From positions 1,794,160 to 1,858,159 of the forward strand of contig NC_088298.1 of assembly GCF_032854445.1 (NCBI RefSeq): DNA of 64,000 nt, in the 5' to 3' direction. Below, piece after piece: positions 1 to 12,565 of this stretch; position 1 is the first letter of the stretch, and each line of letters starts with the position of its first letter. The DNA comes from Liolophura sinensis. Its lineage: Eukaryota > Mollusca > Polyplacophora > Chitonida > Chitonidae. Under the pieces are notes generated by a model. The model saw nothing but the letters and a program-made list of their open reading frames with translations, made no database searches and was not told the DNA's origin. The translations under genes were made by a program, and so were the position numbers.

Positions 1-155
1 TATTGTTTTAGTTAACACATGAATAACACAAATATAGATATACAAAGGGAACATATCTACAGAAACCTTACAGTGTAAAGTAAGCTACAGCTACCTTGAT
101 CTGATGCACGGTCTGGTTTCAAATGACCACAAATCTCTTATATTAAATATTTTAA

Positions 156-245
156 TATTTATTTATTTATATGATTGGTGTTTTGTGCCGTACTCAAAAA
201 TCTATTCACTTAATTATGGTGAAAGTGAACCCACAGCGATGCTCA
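156..245 (-). mobile_element. Family A SINE 3' fragment
   Basis: Reverse-oriented tail: TTTATTTATTTATATGATTG, then GTGTTTTGTGCCGTACTCAA, decaying after about 90 bp. Confidence 0.6.
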
Positions 246-570
246 GGTCAAGACCTTTTGTAATATGAGAGTGTATTATACTATGTTAACAAGAAGGATG
301 CACACAAATTGTCGTAGAAAAATTAGGCAGGAATGGACAATGACTACTGTATACTTGAGATGACTCAAATTACAATAGGTAACAATGTAGGTACATGCAC
401 AAGATTCCCACTTACTACTGAATGATTTGATTTATTTAACAGCTGTAAAACACATTGCATGTTTTTTCCCCTTATATGAGGTTTTTGGGTGAAGGAAACC
501 AGAGTGATCACCAAAAACCACTATCCTTCAGCAGGTAAATGTATCGGTACTTGAAATAACCTTCTGATTT

Positions 571-846
571 AAAGTTAGGGCATGCAACCCTTTGGTAATG
601 GTCTGCTCCAAAGTTAGGGCATACAACTCTTTGCTAATGGTCTACTCCAAAGTTAGGGCATGTAGCCCTTTGATAATGGTCTACTCCAAAGTTAGGGCAT
701 ACAACTCTTTGATAATGGTCTACTCCAAAGTTAGGGCATGTAACCCATTGGTAATGGTCTACTCCAAAGTTAGGGCATACAACCCTTTGGTAATGGTCTA
801 TTCCAAAGTTAGGGCAGGCAACTCTTGGTAATGGTCTATTCCAAAT
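571..846. repeat. 39-bp minisatellite, 7 copies
   Basis: The unit begins AAAGTTAGGGCATACAACCC and ends GGTAATGGTCTACTCC. The 13-codon periodic open frame (592-831) is a by-product of this. Confidence 0.92.
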
Positions 847-1456
847 ACATGTAGCTGTATATGTATCAAAGTCTAAAACTTATGCATGGAGCAAATAAAA
901 ATAAGTCAAGAATTCAGAGCAACTGCTGGTACTGAGCATAGATACAAAACTCAGCCTCTTATCACCATGGCAACAGCCCTATCTTTTTTTCCCTCGCACC
1001 AGGTTAACGATGAAGGAACACAGGTGCTCCTCTCAGTGTTATTCTATTTTTTCTGTTGTCTGCATCAATGTATATTGTTAGCTCACATGAATAGGGACAA
1101 GAGAAGTCTTTTCCTGAAGATACAATCCATGATAACAGCTCACATTATTCGTAAACACACCAAGAAAGTATTCTCTGACTCATCGGACCAATGAAAACAG
1201 CTTGTTAGAGCAGGTGGAGGACAGTTGTTGGAAAGGTTTCTCATAGCTCGATCTGAAGTGCAACATTAAAGAAAGTTGGACTGGTTTTTCAGGTTTTTAA
1301 AGATTTTGATTGTGCGGCTCACTTTTTGTAGGCCTCTAGGTGACAACGATCGTTTGATGGCGCTTGACTGTGGCTGTTTGCCTCGCAAAATTACTGGCCT
1401 CCCAGTATGGTGTGTTTCACACGTGGAAAGCAGGGCCATGCGTATCTAGGAAAACA

Positions 1457-1627
1457 TTCCTCTCCGGCTGTAAGTGGGAAAGTCGGGCAGCAACCTGCGG
1501 ATGGTCGAGGGTTTCCCCCGGGCTGTGCCCAGTTTCCACTCACCATAATGCTGGCCACTGTTGTATAAGTGAAATATTCTGAGTACGGCATAAAACACCA
1601 ATCGAATAAATAAATAAATAAATAAAT
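1457..1627 (+). mobile_element. Family A SINE, 5' truncated
   Basis: Carries the body motifs GCAACCTGCGGATGGTCG, CACCATAATGCTGGCC, GTATAAGTGAAATATTCTGA and AAACACCAATCGAATAAATA followed by more AAAT repeats. The tRNA-like head is degraded or absent. Confidence 0.85.
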
Positions 1628-2982
1628 ATGAGAACTTTTTAAGGGTAAACTATCAAATTTGTGTTCAATTTATTTGATACTTTTAATACAGCTTGTTTAG
1701 CTTGGCCAGCCAACAATTTGGGAGCTCAAAACCTTTCCAAGAACTGCACTGACTCTAGATATGGCCCTGGGAAAGTCCTCTAACAGTAACAGTTAGATGG
1801 TAGAGGAAACTGTACTTCTTAGTTATTATGATCTGCATAATAGTCAAGTTTCCTGATGTTGAAGAGCTGGATTTATGTCTCAGGCCTCCTTCAGGTCAGA
1901 AACTGATTGGATGTATCTCATGAGAATATCACCCAAGGCCACAAGTAAAAATTACTTGTTTCCCTTTGTGAACTGAACAAAAAATCAGGCAGAACGCCCA
2001 TTTATTTAAGACATTCCCTGAAATTTAAGACCAGTGCTATGTCATACAATGAGTTACTTGAAGGTCTTACTTTCTTTTTTGGTGCATAAATATTTCAGAA
2101 GTTTGTGAAAAAACAATCTATCGTCAATACCTTTGCGAAATGCTCCCGTTTGTTGCGCTCTTTAATATTGCACATGTGAATGTAATACCATCGAAAATGG
2201 ACATGTGCACCATTTGCCACAGCTAATATTTTATTCGAAACAACTAAAAAATAAAATATAATTGAAAAATAAGGGAGGCCGATATATTTTGAACTTGAAC
2301 TGAAGGTGATGGGAAACATGAAATTTTTTAATGAGGCCTCAGGTGCATAAACCAGCCAGAAACCCTATATGAAGATGTGTATATACAACACAAAGATCAT
2401 AGGGCATCCTATCCATGTCCTGATGCCAGTACATCTAGACCCTTTCACATTTATAATCCTGTAAGACATAATGGCCACCAAGAGAAGAAAAAACCCAGCT
2501 CTTAACTGACATCTTTTAAGGTTAAACCTGATACTGTAAATAACTTCTGGCCTAGACTGACCAAGCCAGTGTTTGACCATCCTCCAGCCAGCTGTGGTCA
2601 ACCCTTCAGACACTGTTGTTACAACTGACTCTCATCACAACAACTTTATCTCTAACAGGGCAATTTGTTTACAGCCTGGCTTCCTAAAGGTGAAATCTTA
2701 AACCTCAGCCAGATCTTCATGTGATAGAGACCTACCCCCCCCCCCCCCACCAACCTTGGGTAATGGATTTATGCATTCTGGATACAAAGTTATCTACAAG
2801 TGCCTCCATGAAAAGTCCTGATGAAGTATTCCGCCTTCTGTGCTTTTTGTTTCCCCCAGAAACCATTTTATGCTTATATTGTCTTTAACTGTATGCATTT
2901 TGGTCATAACCTGATTTCCCTTCTAATGTCTGTTCTCATTTCTTTGCAGATATAACTTATGCATGACCATGGGTTTGTTCCA
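1628..2982. other. Unassigned unique-looking DNA
   Basis: AT-rich, with a C13 run at about 2737-2749. Two short minus-strand open frames (2095-2319, 2365-2613) have no recognisable domain or splice support. Confidence 0.5.
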
Positions 2983-3071
2983 GACTCTGCTTGGTTTCCT
3001 TCCACCCTCATATACGTGAAAAATTCTTGAATATGGAGTAAAATTCCAATCAAATAAATAAATAAATAAAT
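2983..3071 (+). mobile_element. Family A SINE 3' tail, diverged
   Basis: Contains GGTTTCCTTCCACC, TGAAAAATTCTTGAATATGG and CAATCAAATAAATAAATAAA. Confidence 0.6.
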
Positions 3072-3106
3072 CTTTGCAGATATTCATGTTTTCTACTATA
3101 TCTCCA

Positions 3107-3255
3107 AATTCCTCAACTTTTTCGCCTATGAAATGCCAACTTTCAGCGCAATTTATCCATATTTGATTTTGGAGACAAAACTACATTGGTTGTCTTGGCC
3201 ACTTTCAGGGCTTCACAAACAGTATGCACAAGTAAAAAGGTTGAAGAATTACAGT
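3107..3255. mobile_element. MITE-like family D copy 1
   Basis: About 150 bp bounded by inverted ends TTCCTCAACTTTTTCGC and AAAGGTTGAAGAATTACAGT. The interior CAATTTATCCATATTTGATT and GAGACAAAACTACATTGGTT is shared with copies at 10318, 38967 and (reverse) 20052. Confidence 0.75.
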
Positions 3256-3292
3256 ACATCACTGAGTCCTTATCTTCTCATCACTATTTATT

Positions 3293-3566
3293 TATTTATT
3301 TATTTATTTATTTGATTGGTGTTTTATGCCGTGCTCAAGAATATTTCACTTATACGACAGTGGCCAGCATTATGGTGAGTGGAAACTGGGCACAGCCCAG
3401 GGGGAAACCCACGACCATCCGCAGGTTGCTGGCAGACCTTCCCACATAAGGCTGGAGAGGAAGCCAGCATGAGCTGGACTTGAACTCACAGCGACCACAT
3501 TGGTGAGAGACTTCTGGGTCATTACGCTGCGCTAGCGCGCTGCACAACTGAGCCACGGAGGCCCCC
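3293..3566 (-). mobile_element. Family A SINE, full length
   Basis: In reverse orientation: (TTTA)n, then GATTGGTGTTTTATGCCG, the body, GGACTTGAACTCACAG (box B complement), and a head ending CTGAGCCACGGAGGCCCC (box A region). The flanks share TCTCATC (3286-3292, 3567-3573), a probable target duplication. Confidence 0.9.
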
Positions 3567-4821
3567 TCTCATCGCTAACTGGCAGAAAGGAAATATGTCC
3601 ATACGTTGGACTTGAAAATTCTTCAAATTCTTTACAGATATTCACATGCTACTAAACAATAATTATTCTGCAACACTGGCACAGAAGAATTATATTCGTG
3701 GTGAGCATGTATATGTAAAATCGTTCAAGCTCTTTTCTGAAATTCATACCTGAATATAACAATTACCTGGGAAGACAATCGTGAAAATTTGTTAGTATCA
3801 ACAACTATCATTACGAAGCTGACAAATTAAAGGGCAGTAGCCAGGGGTGCAAGGGCCTTTCCACACCAATCAAAACCTGGTAAGGTCTTGCTTGCTGCAC
3901 TTTTGACAGGTCTTGATTTTGATTGGACAGAATTGGAGGACAGTTGTATGACAACTGCAGTCATTCATCACCACTCAGGAGTTTGTAAACAAAGGGCTGA
4001 AGTAAGAGCTACCAGACAGAAAGAGGGTGGAGGAGAGGGAGTGTGGGTGGAGTAGCGGTGGCTGAAGAGCAGAGGAGTATCTTTAGCTTCTGACTGCATG
4101 GTCCAGAATCAACTGATGGACATATGGTTTCCATGGCAAACTTGGGGTCAGTTTTGCTACTGAGGGTCAAGAGGGTGAAGATTGCACTGGTCCTTGCCAC
4201 GATATTTCTTCTGAAAGTTTATTTGGCCAGAGAATACCAACAATAATTTGCACTGCACAAAAAGATGGTGGAATTGAAACCCTAACTCCCTACTCATCCA
4301 CCCCCACCCCCTTCAAAACTCCTTCAAAATTTATATTTTGATTTCTGTAAAATTATTGCTGAGAATACCTTCTGGGGCCTCAGTTATCACTACCATGCAC
4401 AGACCAACTGTACATGTTTACATCTGTAAGTGAACACAACCTGGAATCTTAACAGTATTCTGGTTTGAGGTCATCTCATATCAATAAATACATAGACACC
4501 CAGACACTCTCAAGGGTCAAAACTGTCACTATTATAAACAAGAAGAAATTTATTTCCTTTAGCTCTATTTTCAATGTTATTAACATGTCAAATGTGAAGA
4601 TAGTGGTTTGTCTTCCTTTGAGACAAATGCACCAAAAAAAAGCATGACTTCAATTCTTCTTCTAGTCGGGATTCAACTGACAAATCTTAGTGTTGGTAAA
4701 TATATAGGATTCTCTACCATTCAGATTTCTGTTTGAAGATACTCAAAAGGACAGATTAAATTCCATAGAGAATATAAGCATAACAAAACTGTGCAGGGGG
4801 CCTCTTGACAAACAGACAAAA

Positions 4822-4850
4822 ATGACTTCCGATGAAAAAGTAAAATTCAG
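4822..4850 (+). CDS. Candidate first coding exon (very tentative)
   Basis: An ATG in a good context (A at -3) opens MTSDEKVKF and runs into a strong donor CAG|GTGAGT at 4851. No downstream exon was recognised and no family is suggested. Such a match can arise by chance in 64 kb. Confidence 0.15.
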
Positions 4851-5580
4851 GTGAGTACAAATGGTAGCATTTAAGTTCCCTGACTTCTGTTTTGGTACAG
4901 TAATCCTGCCTTCTCCACCAGTGAGACAACCCAACTTAAAACATGCCTACGAAAACAGATCACCCTCTCAGCCTCAGGCCAAAAAAAAGAAAACCATGGC
5001 AGAAAAACTTTGCCCAAAAAGAAAAAACAAATTTCTGGCTACCTGAAATAACTTTTTGATCCCTTTTCTCACGTGCTTCAGTAGTTTAAAGCATCACCTT
5101 GATCTATCTTCTCCAATTTGTAATTCTACTCTGTAGTCTAATGTTTCACATTAATTGATGTAATCATTTCCGATTCTAACGACAATATCTAAGAAAAAGG
5201 TCGGGATAAATCAGATCTAGTTTCCATAAACACCCTTGTGTTGATTCTGGCACTGAGAGCCTATCTGAGCTTGCCTCAGTTTAGCAGTGCCTGCAGGGAA
5301 AAGGCCTCAGGGGCAGAGGTCAGGGGTGAGAGGTTGCATGAGGTCAAAGACACACCTCTACCCAAGCTTGTTCCAAATAATACAGCAAGGGTGGAACAGT
5401 GCTACAATGTCTAACTTTTATTTCCGTCATACTTATACCTACATATATAGAGTCCTAGAGCCCATGGGTCTTCTTCAGCCCATTATCTGACAGATAGTAT
5501 TACTGGGAGGCCAATTTGAGACTGAAAACTCCGGAAGGATGGAACATATGTGAAAAATATTTACTGCCCTACCAGAAAGC

Positions 5581-5610
5581 CTGTGTGTGTGTGTGTGTGC
5601 GCGTGTGTAC
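5581..5610. repeat. GT dinucleotide microsatellite
   Basis: A (TG)n run with a short CG interruption. Confidence 0.85.
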
Positions 5611-5744
5611 ACCCTGCTGAAGGTTTAGAAGATACCTGGCTTGTAGCTATGGTTACCACAGTCATTGCATAACTTCCTGAACCTGACTTACATCAGATAC
5701 CACCCACAAAAGCACCACTAAATTAAGCTAGATCTACTCATTCC

Positions 5745-6000
5745 AACACAACATGCCTTTCAAGGAGTATGGGACTATCCCATATTTGTGCTAAAATTTG
5801 GACTCCTGGTCTCCTCATTTTAGACAAAATATTTATAATTCTAGCGGGAATATTGAGCTCCATTTTTCTCACATGGTTAGACCATCTAATGAACAACACA
5901 CTCACATCTTTACTTTTCCAAGAGGCTGGTAAAGAAATGTAATATTCTACTTTCAATACTACTTATATCTGTCCCAAATTTTAGAAGAATTAGGGTAAAA
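5745..6000 (-). repeat. Dispersed repeat E, copy 1
   Basis: Its reverse complement matches 48842-49073 over about 230 bp (for example TAGAATATTACATTTCTTTA and CATTAGATGGTCTA). Both copies keep one open frame, KVEYYISL.(A).WKSK...IRWS.HVR, suggesting an old coding fragment such as part of a transposon protein. The family is not recognised. Confidence 0.7.
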
Positions 6001-6177
6001 TACAGTTACAAGACTTCTAGGCCTTAATTACATTATAATTTTCAAAAATGCATTTCATTATTGTTAGTAAAGAAGGACCAGTGTACCTGTGATAATAAAC
6101 ATATTCATGTATACATGTGAATATAAACAAAGTTCAGTTCCTCTGACACACTTAGTTGTATTACATATATAGTACTG

Positions 6178-6990
6178 TACACACTGGACAGTATGTACAT
6201 ATACTGAATGCTACAGAAACTTCAGACATTGGACAGTATGTACATATACTGAATGCTACAGAAACGTCAGACACTGGACAGTATGTACATATACTGAATG
6301 CTAATGAAACGTCAGACACTGGACAGTATGTACATATACTGAATGCTACAGAAACTTCAGACATTGGACAGTATGTACATATACTGAATGCTACAGAAAC
6401 GTCAGACACTGGACAGTATGTACATATACTGAATGCTAATGAAACGTCAGACACTGGACAGTATGTACATATACTGAATGCTACAGAAACTTCAGACATT
6501 GGACAGTATGTACATATACTGAATGCTACAGAAACGTCAGACACTGGACAGTATGTACATATACTGAATGCTACAGAAACGTCAGACACTGGACAGTATG
6601 TACATATACGGAATGCTACAGAAACTTCACACACTGGACAGTATGTACATATACTGAATGCTACAGAAACGTCAGACACTGGACAGTATGTACATATACG
6701 GAATGCTACAGAAACTTCAGACATTGGACAGTATGTACATATACTGAATGCTACAGAAACTTCAGACACTGGACAGTATGTACATATACTGAATGCTACA
6801 GAAACTTCACACACTGGACAGTATGTACATATACTGAATGTTACAGAAACTTCAGAAAATGAACAGTACATGTATACTGATGGATATAGACACTTCAGAA
6901 ACTGGACAGTGTGTATACGGAATGTACTGAAACTTTAGAAATTGGACAGTGTGCATGCGGAGACCTACACAAACTTCAGAAATTGGACAG
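6178..6990. repeat. 45-bp minisatellite, about 15 copies plus decayed flank
   Basis: The unit begins GGACAGTATGTACATATACT and continues GAATGCTACAGAAACTTCAG. Units 1-6 show a three-unit (135 bp) higher-order order: ACTTCAGACATT, ACGTCAGACACT, AATGAAACGTC. The period is divisible by 3, so open frames of 236-260 codons occur on both strands; they are not called as genes. Copies decay from 6868 to 6990. Confidence 0.93.
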
Positions 6991-7700
6991 TATGGTGGAT
7001 GTATTTTGTGGATCCTCACATGGCTTAAGCCATGTAGTGAAGTAAACCAGAACATGATGTACCCATTCTCCTGTTATCGGGTGATGACCTCATGCACCCT
7101 CCACAAGGCGGAATAAGTCAAAGGGTGGTGCTGGCTCCAATCCTGTTTACCTTTACATGTACCAGATCTGAGGTTTCCTCTGTACTGTGTTGGCACCAAC
7201 TGCACTCAACACACCAGAGCTGTAACAGCCAGGGCAATTAGGGTGAGAAATGTACACTACAGTAGGTCCTTAACCCAATCTCTTACATCCACAGGACTCT
7301 GACTGAAAGATATACGACTGGGCCCATCTTGCTAAAGTGTTGTTTTCACGCAGCCAATTGATCTAGGAGTTGAAAGAGACATTTACATGTATATACCTTC
7401 AATAATCTTATCAAAGACAAATTTCCAAATGAACATTCAAAACAAAAAACCAAAAACAAAAAATGTTCCACAGAAGAACATACTCATACCAGAGAGAAAC
7501 TGTCAGCAGTTTCAAATGTTGTAACCCATACATGGAACAGCAGTTATACTCTTATGTCTACAAAGCCAGCTATACATGTAGTTATTAATGGTTATTCCTA
7601 ATCACATGTACCTTTTTGATAATCACTGATATTGTTATCACAGTGGGTCAAGGTGGACTCCTTAGCATGTCAGATGTAATAAGCGTGTCAGACGTAATAA

Positions 7701-7918
7701 TCTTCTCACCAATGTGAGTTCAAGTCCAGCTCATGCTGGCTTCCTCTCCGGCCGTGTTAAAAAATGGGAAGGTCTGACAGTAACCTGTGGATGGTCATGG
7801 GTTCCCCCCCCCCCCCCCCCCGGGTTCTGTCCAGTTTTTGGCCACCATAATGCTGGCTGCCACTGTATAAGTGAAATATTCTTGAGTACCATGTTAAACA
7901 CCAGACAAATAAATAAAT
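7701..7918 (+). mobile_element. Family A SINE with expanded C tract
   Basis: Contains GTGAGTTCAAGTCCAGCTCA (box B), TGGCTTCCTCTCCGGCC, AATGCTGGCTGCCACTGTAT and GAAATATTCTTGAGTACC, with an AAATAAAT tail. The internal CCCCC of the consensus has grown to about 17 C at 7806-7822. Confidence 0.88.
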
Positions 7919-8139
7919 GCAGTAGGCAGAAGGCACTCAAAAGAAAAGACAACAAATACCATTGCCTGCGTTACTAAGAAATTAAGAGTGGAGGCAAAAC
8001 CTTAAAACAGCCACAGACAGTTTTTTCTAATGTGCTTGGTAATACCATAAATCAATTTTAATACATGTTTAATTTGGAAATCTTCTACGGAAATGGGATA
8101 CTCATGTTACAGAAACCGAAACATCCCCCTCCCCCTCAC

Positions 8140-8360
8140 CCCCACAGTCACATACTGACATCAGGCCAACCAGGGCCCTGTTGTCTTCCCTTTGACCTCT
8201 GGGTGCTGATTGGCAAGCAAGGCACCAACAAGTAGCATTAAAGTTTTTATAATGCTTTAATAATCATTAAAGTTTTTAGTATGACTCGACCTGGGTTTGA
8301 GCCTTCGATATTCTTGACTTTGATGCTCTATAACCATTAGGCCATCCAAGCGGCTATCCA
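8140..8360 (-). mobile_element. Family C SINE-like fragment, decayed
   Basis: Shares TGACCTGGGTTTGA-like and GCCAACCAG...GAGTGCTGA-type words with copies at 27300 and 54240. Similarity is patchy. Confidence 0.35.
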
Positions 8361-9031
8361 TGGGTATCTTGATATTTCAGGCCTGTGTACACCACCCCTC
8401 CAGACCCTCAACAGATTCAGAAATAGACCAGAAAACAGAAGGAAACACACCAGCCTCCTCTTTTGGGGATCCTAAAATATCCCATGAACTATCAGCCAGA
8501 CTCCTGAAGTCAACATGACAGTCTCACTACTGCTTAACATACACAGGCTGTGTCCTGGGTTATGTTGGGGGTACAGTAGTATGAATAAATATACAATATT
8601 TCACCTAATGTTTAGCATTTTTCTGGATTCTAAATGATTCATCCTTCTTAGAGCCATTTAAGAATGTTTGGTGAAGTTTGATTAATTTCTTTTCAGAAAA
8701 ACCTAGGTGTTGGCATCAACCGTATAATTTTAAGGCCTTTGTGTGCTTCTAAGAGTGGATTTTTACATATCAAACTACTGCTTCCTATAATTACAGTATA
8801 CCTTTGATCTGACCCAACAAAAGCTAGATATATACCTATGTCAAAGTCCACATCAGAATAACAAGAACAGACATATATAATATTGTCAAAAATTGTCTGA
8901 AACATAAATCTGAGGTAGACCTCACTGTTGTGAAGCCATGTACATGGCTGTATCATGTTTCCTGTTCAAACAATCATGTACCATAACCATAAATGAACCA
9001 AAGCTCAAGGTGCACAACTCACCCAATATTT

Positions 9032-9515
9032 GTTTATTTGATTGGTGTTTTATGCGGTAATCAGGACTATTTCACACTTGGTGTTTAACGCGGTACTCAG
9101 GACTATTTCACAATTGGTGTTTTACACAGTACTCAGGACTATTGCACAATTGGTGTTTAACGCGGTACTCAGGACTATTTCACAATTGGTGTTTTACGCA
9201 GTACTCAGGACTATTGCACAACTGGTGTTTAACGCGGCACTCAGGACTATTTCACAATTGGTGTTTTCTGTGGCACTCGGGACTATTTCACAATTGGTGT
9301 TTTACGCAGTACTCAGGACTATTTCACAACTGGTGTTTAACGCGGTACTCAGGACTATTTCACAATTGGTGTTTTCTGTGGCACTCGGGACTATTTCATT
9401 TATTCGGCAGCGGACAGCATTTATGGAGGGAGGAAACTGGGCAAAGCCTTAGGGAAACCCACAACCATTCACAGGTTGCCGGTAGACCTTCCCACATATG
9501 GCCAGAGAGGACGCC
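9032..9515 (-). mobile_element. Family A SINE with internally amplified 3' end
   Basis: A reverse-oriented copy whose terminal segment (TTGGTGTTTTACGCAGTACT then CAGGACTATTTCACAA) has become a 36-bp tandem array. It then continues into normal body sequence: GGAAACTGGGCAAAGCC, CACAACCATTCACAGGTTGC, and CTTCCCACATATGGCCAGAG. Confidence 0.85.
9042..9400. repeat. 36-bp minisatellite born from a SINE tail, about 10 copies
   Basis: Units differ at the ACGCAG/ACGCGG/CTGTGG and TTT/TTG positions. The last unit joins the body of the same SINE without a break. Periodic open frames on the plus strand are artefacts of the 36-bp period. Confidence 0.93.
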
Positions 9516-10317
9516 CAATATGTTTGGAAAATTCATTCAAGTCAAAAACAGGACAACAACATTCATAATTTGATCAAAAATGGATGTAATTGCCCAAAGC
9601 TCAAACTACTTTGTAATTTATCTTGGTGAAACCATGTGACAAGTTTCATTTATAACAAATATGATGACTGAAAATGTCTTATAAACTGTGTGTGATGAAT
9701 TGACTGAGCATCAGCATACTGTCCCCTCCAGTTCTGTTAGGGGAAGTGGTGGAGGGGGAGGGGTTAAAAAGTTTTCACAAAAGCTATTTAAGTTCTCTCT
9801 GCTACAATTAAATACATTCACAATGTTTACTTGTCTGATTGCTGTTCAATTAACAGCACTTTCAACATTATTTTCAATATATCATGATGGTGACGCCTCA
9901 CTGGAGCTTGTGGTGTCAACTGCCATCATCATCATCCTCAACGTCAGCGCCTGCCTTAATACAGATTTAACTTTTGTTAGACACCGACACCTTTTAAAGA
10001 GAACGGAGTTGGAGTTTACCTCAAGTCTGAGTATTTCCAAATGTTCACCTTCATTATGATCTTCAGATAATGGTTTAAATGCAGAAAGTTCGAACATGCT
10101 ACTGCCACTGTATGGCCGACATACTGTCATTCATGTAAGACTGCCTCAATCTGTCTACACTATACAGATAACACAACTGTGTACATGTATGAACAGATTT
10201 ACAAGCACATGGAATCTCATCCTGGTTCACAGCAACACACATCATTCTACTTTCATGTACATAAATGTATATAGTTGATTAGGTAAGTCAATATATTGGC
10301 TAAAAGAAACATTCCCT

Positions 10318-10540
10318 AGTTCCTCAGATTTTTCACATGTAAAACAGCAACTTTCAGTGCAATTTATGCAGATTATTTGTAACTTGATTTTAGAGACAAA
10401 ACTACATGTTGGTTGGGTTGGACATTTTCAAGGCTTCACAAAAAGTATAATTTTATCAGTCCACACAGAATAATGCCCTCAAAAAATGTTTGAAGAAACG
10501 CTTGGAAAATATGCGAAAAGATTGAAGAATAGTTACAGTA
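10318..10540. mobile_element. MITE-like family D copy 2
   Basis: Bounded by TTCCTCAGATTTTTCACATG and GCGAAAAGATTGAAGAATAG. The interior CTTTCAGTGCAATTTATGCA and GGCTTCACAAAAAGTATAAT matches the other copies. Confidence 0.8.
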
Positions 10541-10720
10541 GAAAACTGAATAGATGTGATCATGCATTCTCCACTCCTGCAACTACCCTTAAACTTACAG
10601 TCACAAAACTTCCATATACATAATGTTTCCAAACGAACATACTCGTTAGGGAAATCAACATGCATACATGTATAACCTCTAGAATTTATCAGATTCTCCT
10701 CGTTGCATAATGGGAGTCCT

Positions 10721-10867
10721 CTATGGCTGTACGTGAGAAGGTCTACCAGCAACCTACAGATGGTCGTGGGTTTTCTTCCTGGGTTTCGTCCTCCCATAAC
10801 ACTGGCCGCTGTCATAGAAGTGAAATATTCTTGTGTACTGAGCAAAGTACCAGTCAAATAATTAAAA
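10721..10867 (+). mobile_element. Family A SINE, 5' truncated, diverged
   Basis: Contains TGGCTGTACGTGAGAAGGTC, GCAACCTACAGATGGTCGTG, GAAGTGAAATATTCTTGTGT and a CAGTCAAATAATTAAA tail. Confidence 0.8.
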
Positions 10868-11075
10868 ATTGGCTGAGCTTTGCACTCACCTGAACTTTGA
10901 GAGCAACTGAACCTATAAATCATGGTTAAACAAACTTTGTGAATTTCCAGTATTCTCAGATGGTTGGTCATCTTTGCATGAGGTCTGATTTCCACCAGTG
11001 TATGTAGATCAAATTAATAAAATATCTTAATCATATCACAACTACATTAAAATGTGGTTCTTGTTGCACTCAGCA

Positions 11076-11245
11076 CTGAGAGGTTAGAGCAAAGAAACAG
11101 GACTGGTTGGCTCAGTGTTAATATAATGTGACTGGGTGGGATACATGTCATGGCTAATGTCCTCGGCAATATACTTGAGTGGCGGCAGCACTTTGGTGGC
11201 TGGACACAACGAGACACAGTATATGTGCATGTGTCCCAAGATCAA
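11076..11245 (+). mobile_element. Family C SINE-like fragment
   Basis: Reads AGCACTGAGAGGTTAGAGCA, GGACTGGTTGGCTCAGTGTT and TGAGTGGCGGCAGCACTTTG. The same order of blocks occurs at 45262-45625. Confidence 0.55.
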
Positions 11246-12565
11246 CTCCTTGTCATCATGTTACTGAATAAGTTTGAAGTAGCATTTAAGTAAAACCAGA
11301 CTAATTACATATATCATAACTTTAATCAAATTCCTAAAATACTAAGGTAACTGATATGCATCAAATTTGTCGGTTCAAAACTCGCCAAGGACAAGCACTT
11401 TGTAGGATTGTCCACTTCCACCAGTATGGCATGCATACATGTCCATCATAGCTGTATATCACGCATGGCAAAGTTTATTGATCTGTAATTTGCTTAAGTT
11501 TGGTAGTTTTATTAGCAATTTTTCCTCCTTCCATGACACTGACGGACAGTGTTAGAGTGAAACATTAAGCATCAATCAATCAAATCAAACAAAAATCTGC
11601 TTTTTAATTTGCAATATTCTCCTACTAGGATCTTGAACAAGTGTACATGAAGTGTGATGATTTTTGGGCTAGTATAAATGAATTTTTCATGAATAAAACT
11701 GGTCCTAAACAGAAGGAAAACTGCTACATGGATGGATTGATGGGAAATGTGCTGTACAGTACATAAACATTCTCCACTGCTGCAGTAATGACTGTAACGA
11801 CCTCTGTTAAAATTACTTCATATGGTTATGTCCATGCAAACCTCTCCCTGTGCAAAATGTGCATGCATTAATCTTTTCAAAGTTTGTTAATTTTGATAAA
11901 TACCAACTCAATTTAAGAGCATTCGCATTTACATCAAAATTATAAATAACAGTAAATGGTGCCAGTATGTTACCATGGTAACCACAAATAACTATATGTG
12001 TACCATTACCAACACATTGCTGACAAAGTGCCAACCTGTAGAGTATAAAATTCTACATGAAGAGAAGTATGTTTATTCCACTGCGTTTACACACCTGTTT
12101 CTTCACTCTGCCAAAAAATGATGACTTCTTTATTAACTCTCTGCCAGACATTAATTTCATTTACCAAATTGCCATGGCAACCAATGCCCTCCAAGCAATT
12201 GCTGTTAACATTTTCATCTTAAGCTATTTACCGGGGAAACACTAAAACTTGGTTGAAAAACCTCACTGCAACACCATATATGATATACCAGTACCTGTAT
12301 TTTTATAAAATGTAAAGTGTGCATCAAATGCACAAGATTTCTAGCCTAACAATCTGAAACATCTGTCATTAAAACAAGTCAAGGTTAAGAAGGTAAGCTC
12401 CAAATGATTTATTCAAACAGAGCAGATAAAGTGGCATAAGGGGAATGAACTCTTGGAAGACATCTTCAAACACTGAGAGCAAAGCTCACCTCTACTGAAC
12501 TGTATGAAGCAATTTCTTTCTCACTGGTCAAGAGCTCACAGGTTATGTTTTAGCCGGATAAGCCC

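Larger units (their letters stand above)
7000..9031. other. Unassigned DNA around a SINE
   Basis: Apart from the SINE at 7701-7918 and the weak family C trace at 8140-8360, I see no gene signal. The minus frame 8693-8956 shows no known motif. Confidence 0.5.

Noticed and set aside
3483-3565. tRNA gene-like box A/box B sequences at SINE heads
   Set aside because: They belong to SINE heads: no complete cloverleaf or anticodon arm could be drawn, and the same head recurs in many copies.
9882-10130. Minus-strand frame with FELSAFKPLSEDHNEGEH and an alternative acidic GADVEDDDDGS end
   Set aside because: The acidic end comes from a GAT run in a different frame; no acceptor with a pyrimidine tract and no family match.
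10884-10995. Possible minus-strand exon ending at CAG|GTGAGT (plus CACTCACC near 10884)
   Set aside because: The donor is good, but the upstream acceptor is poor and the peptide is not recognised; likely chance.
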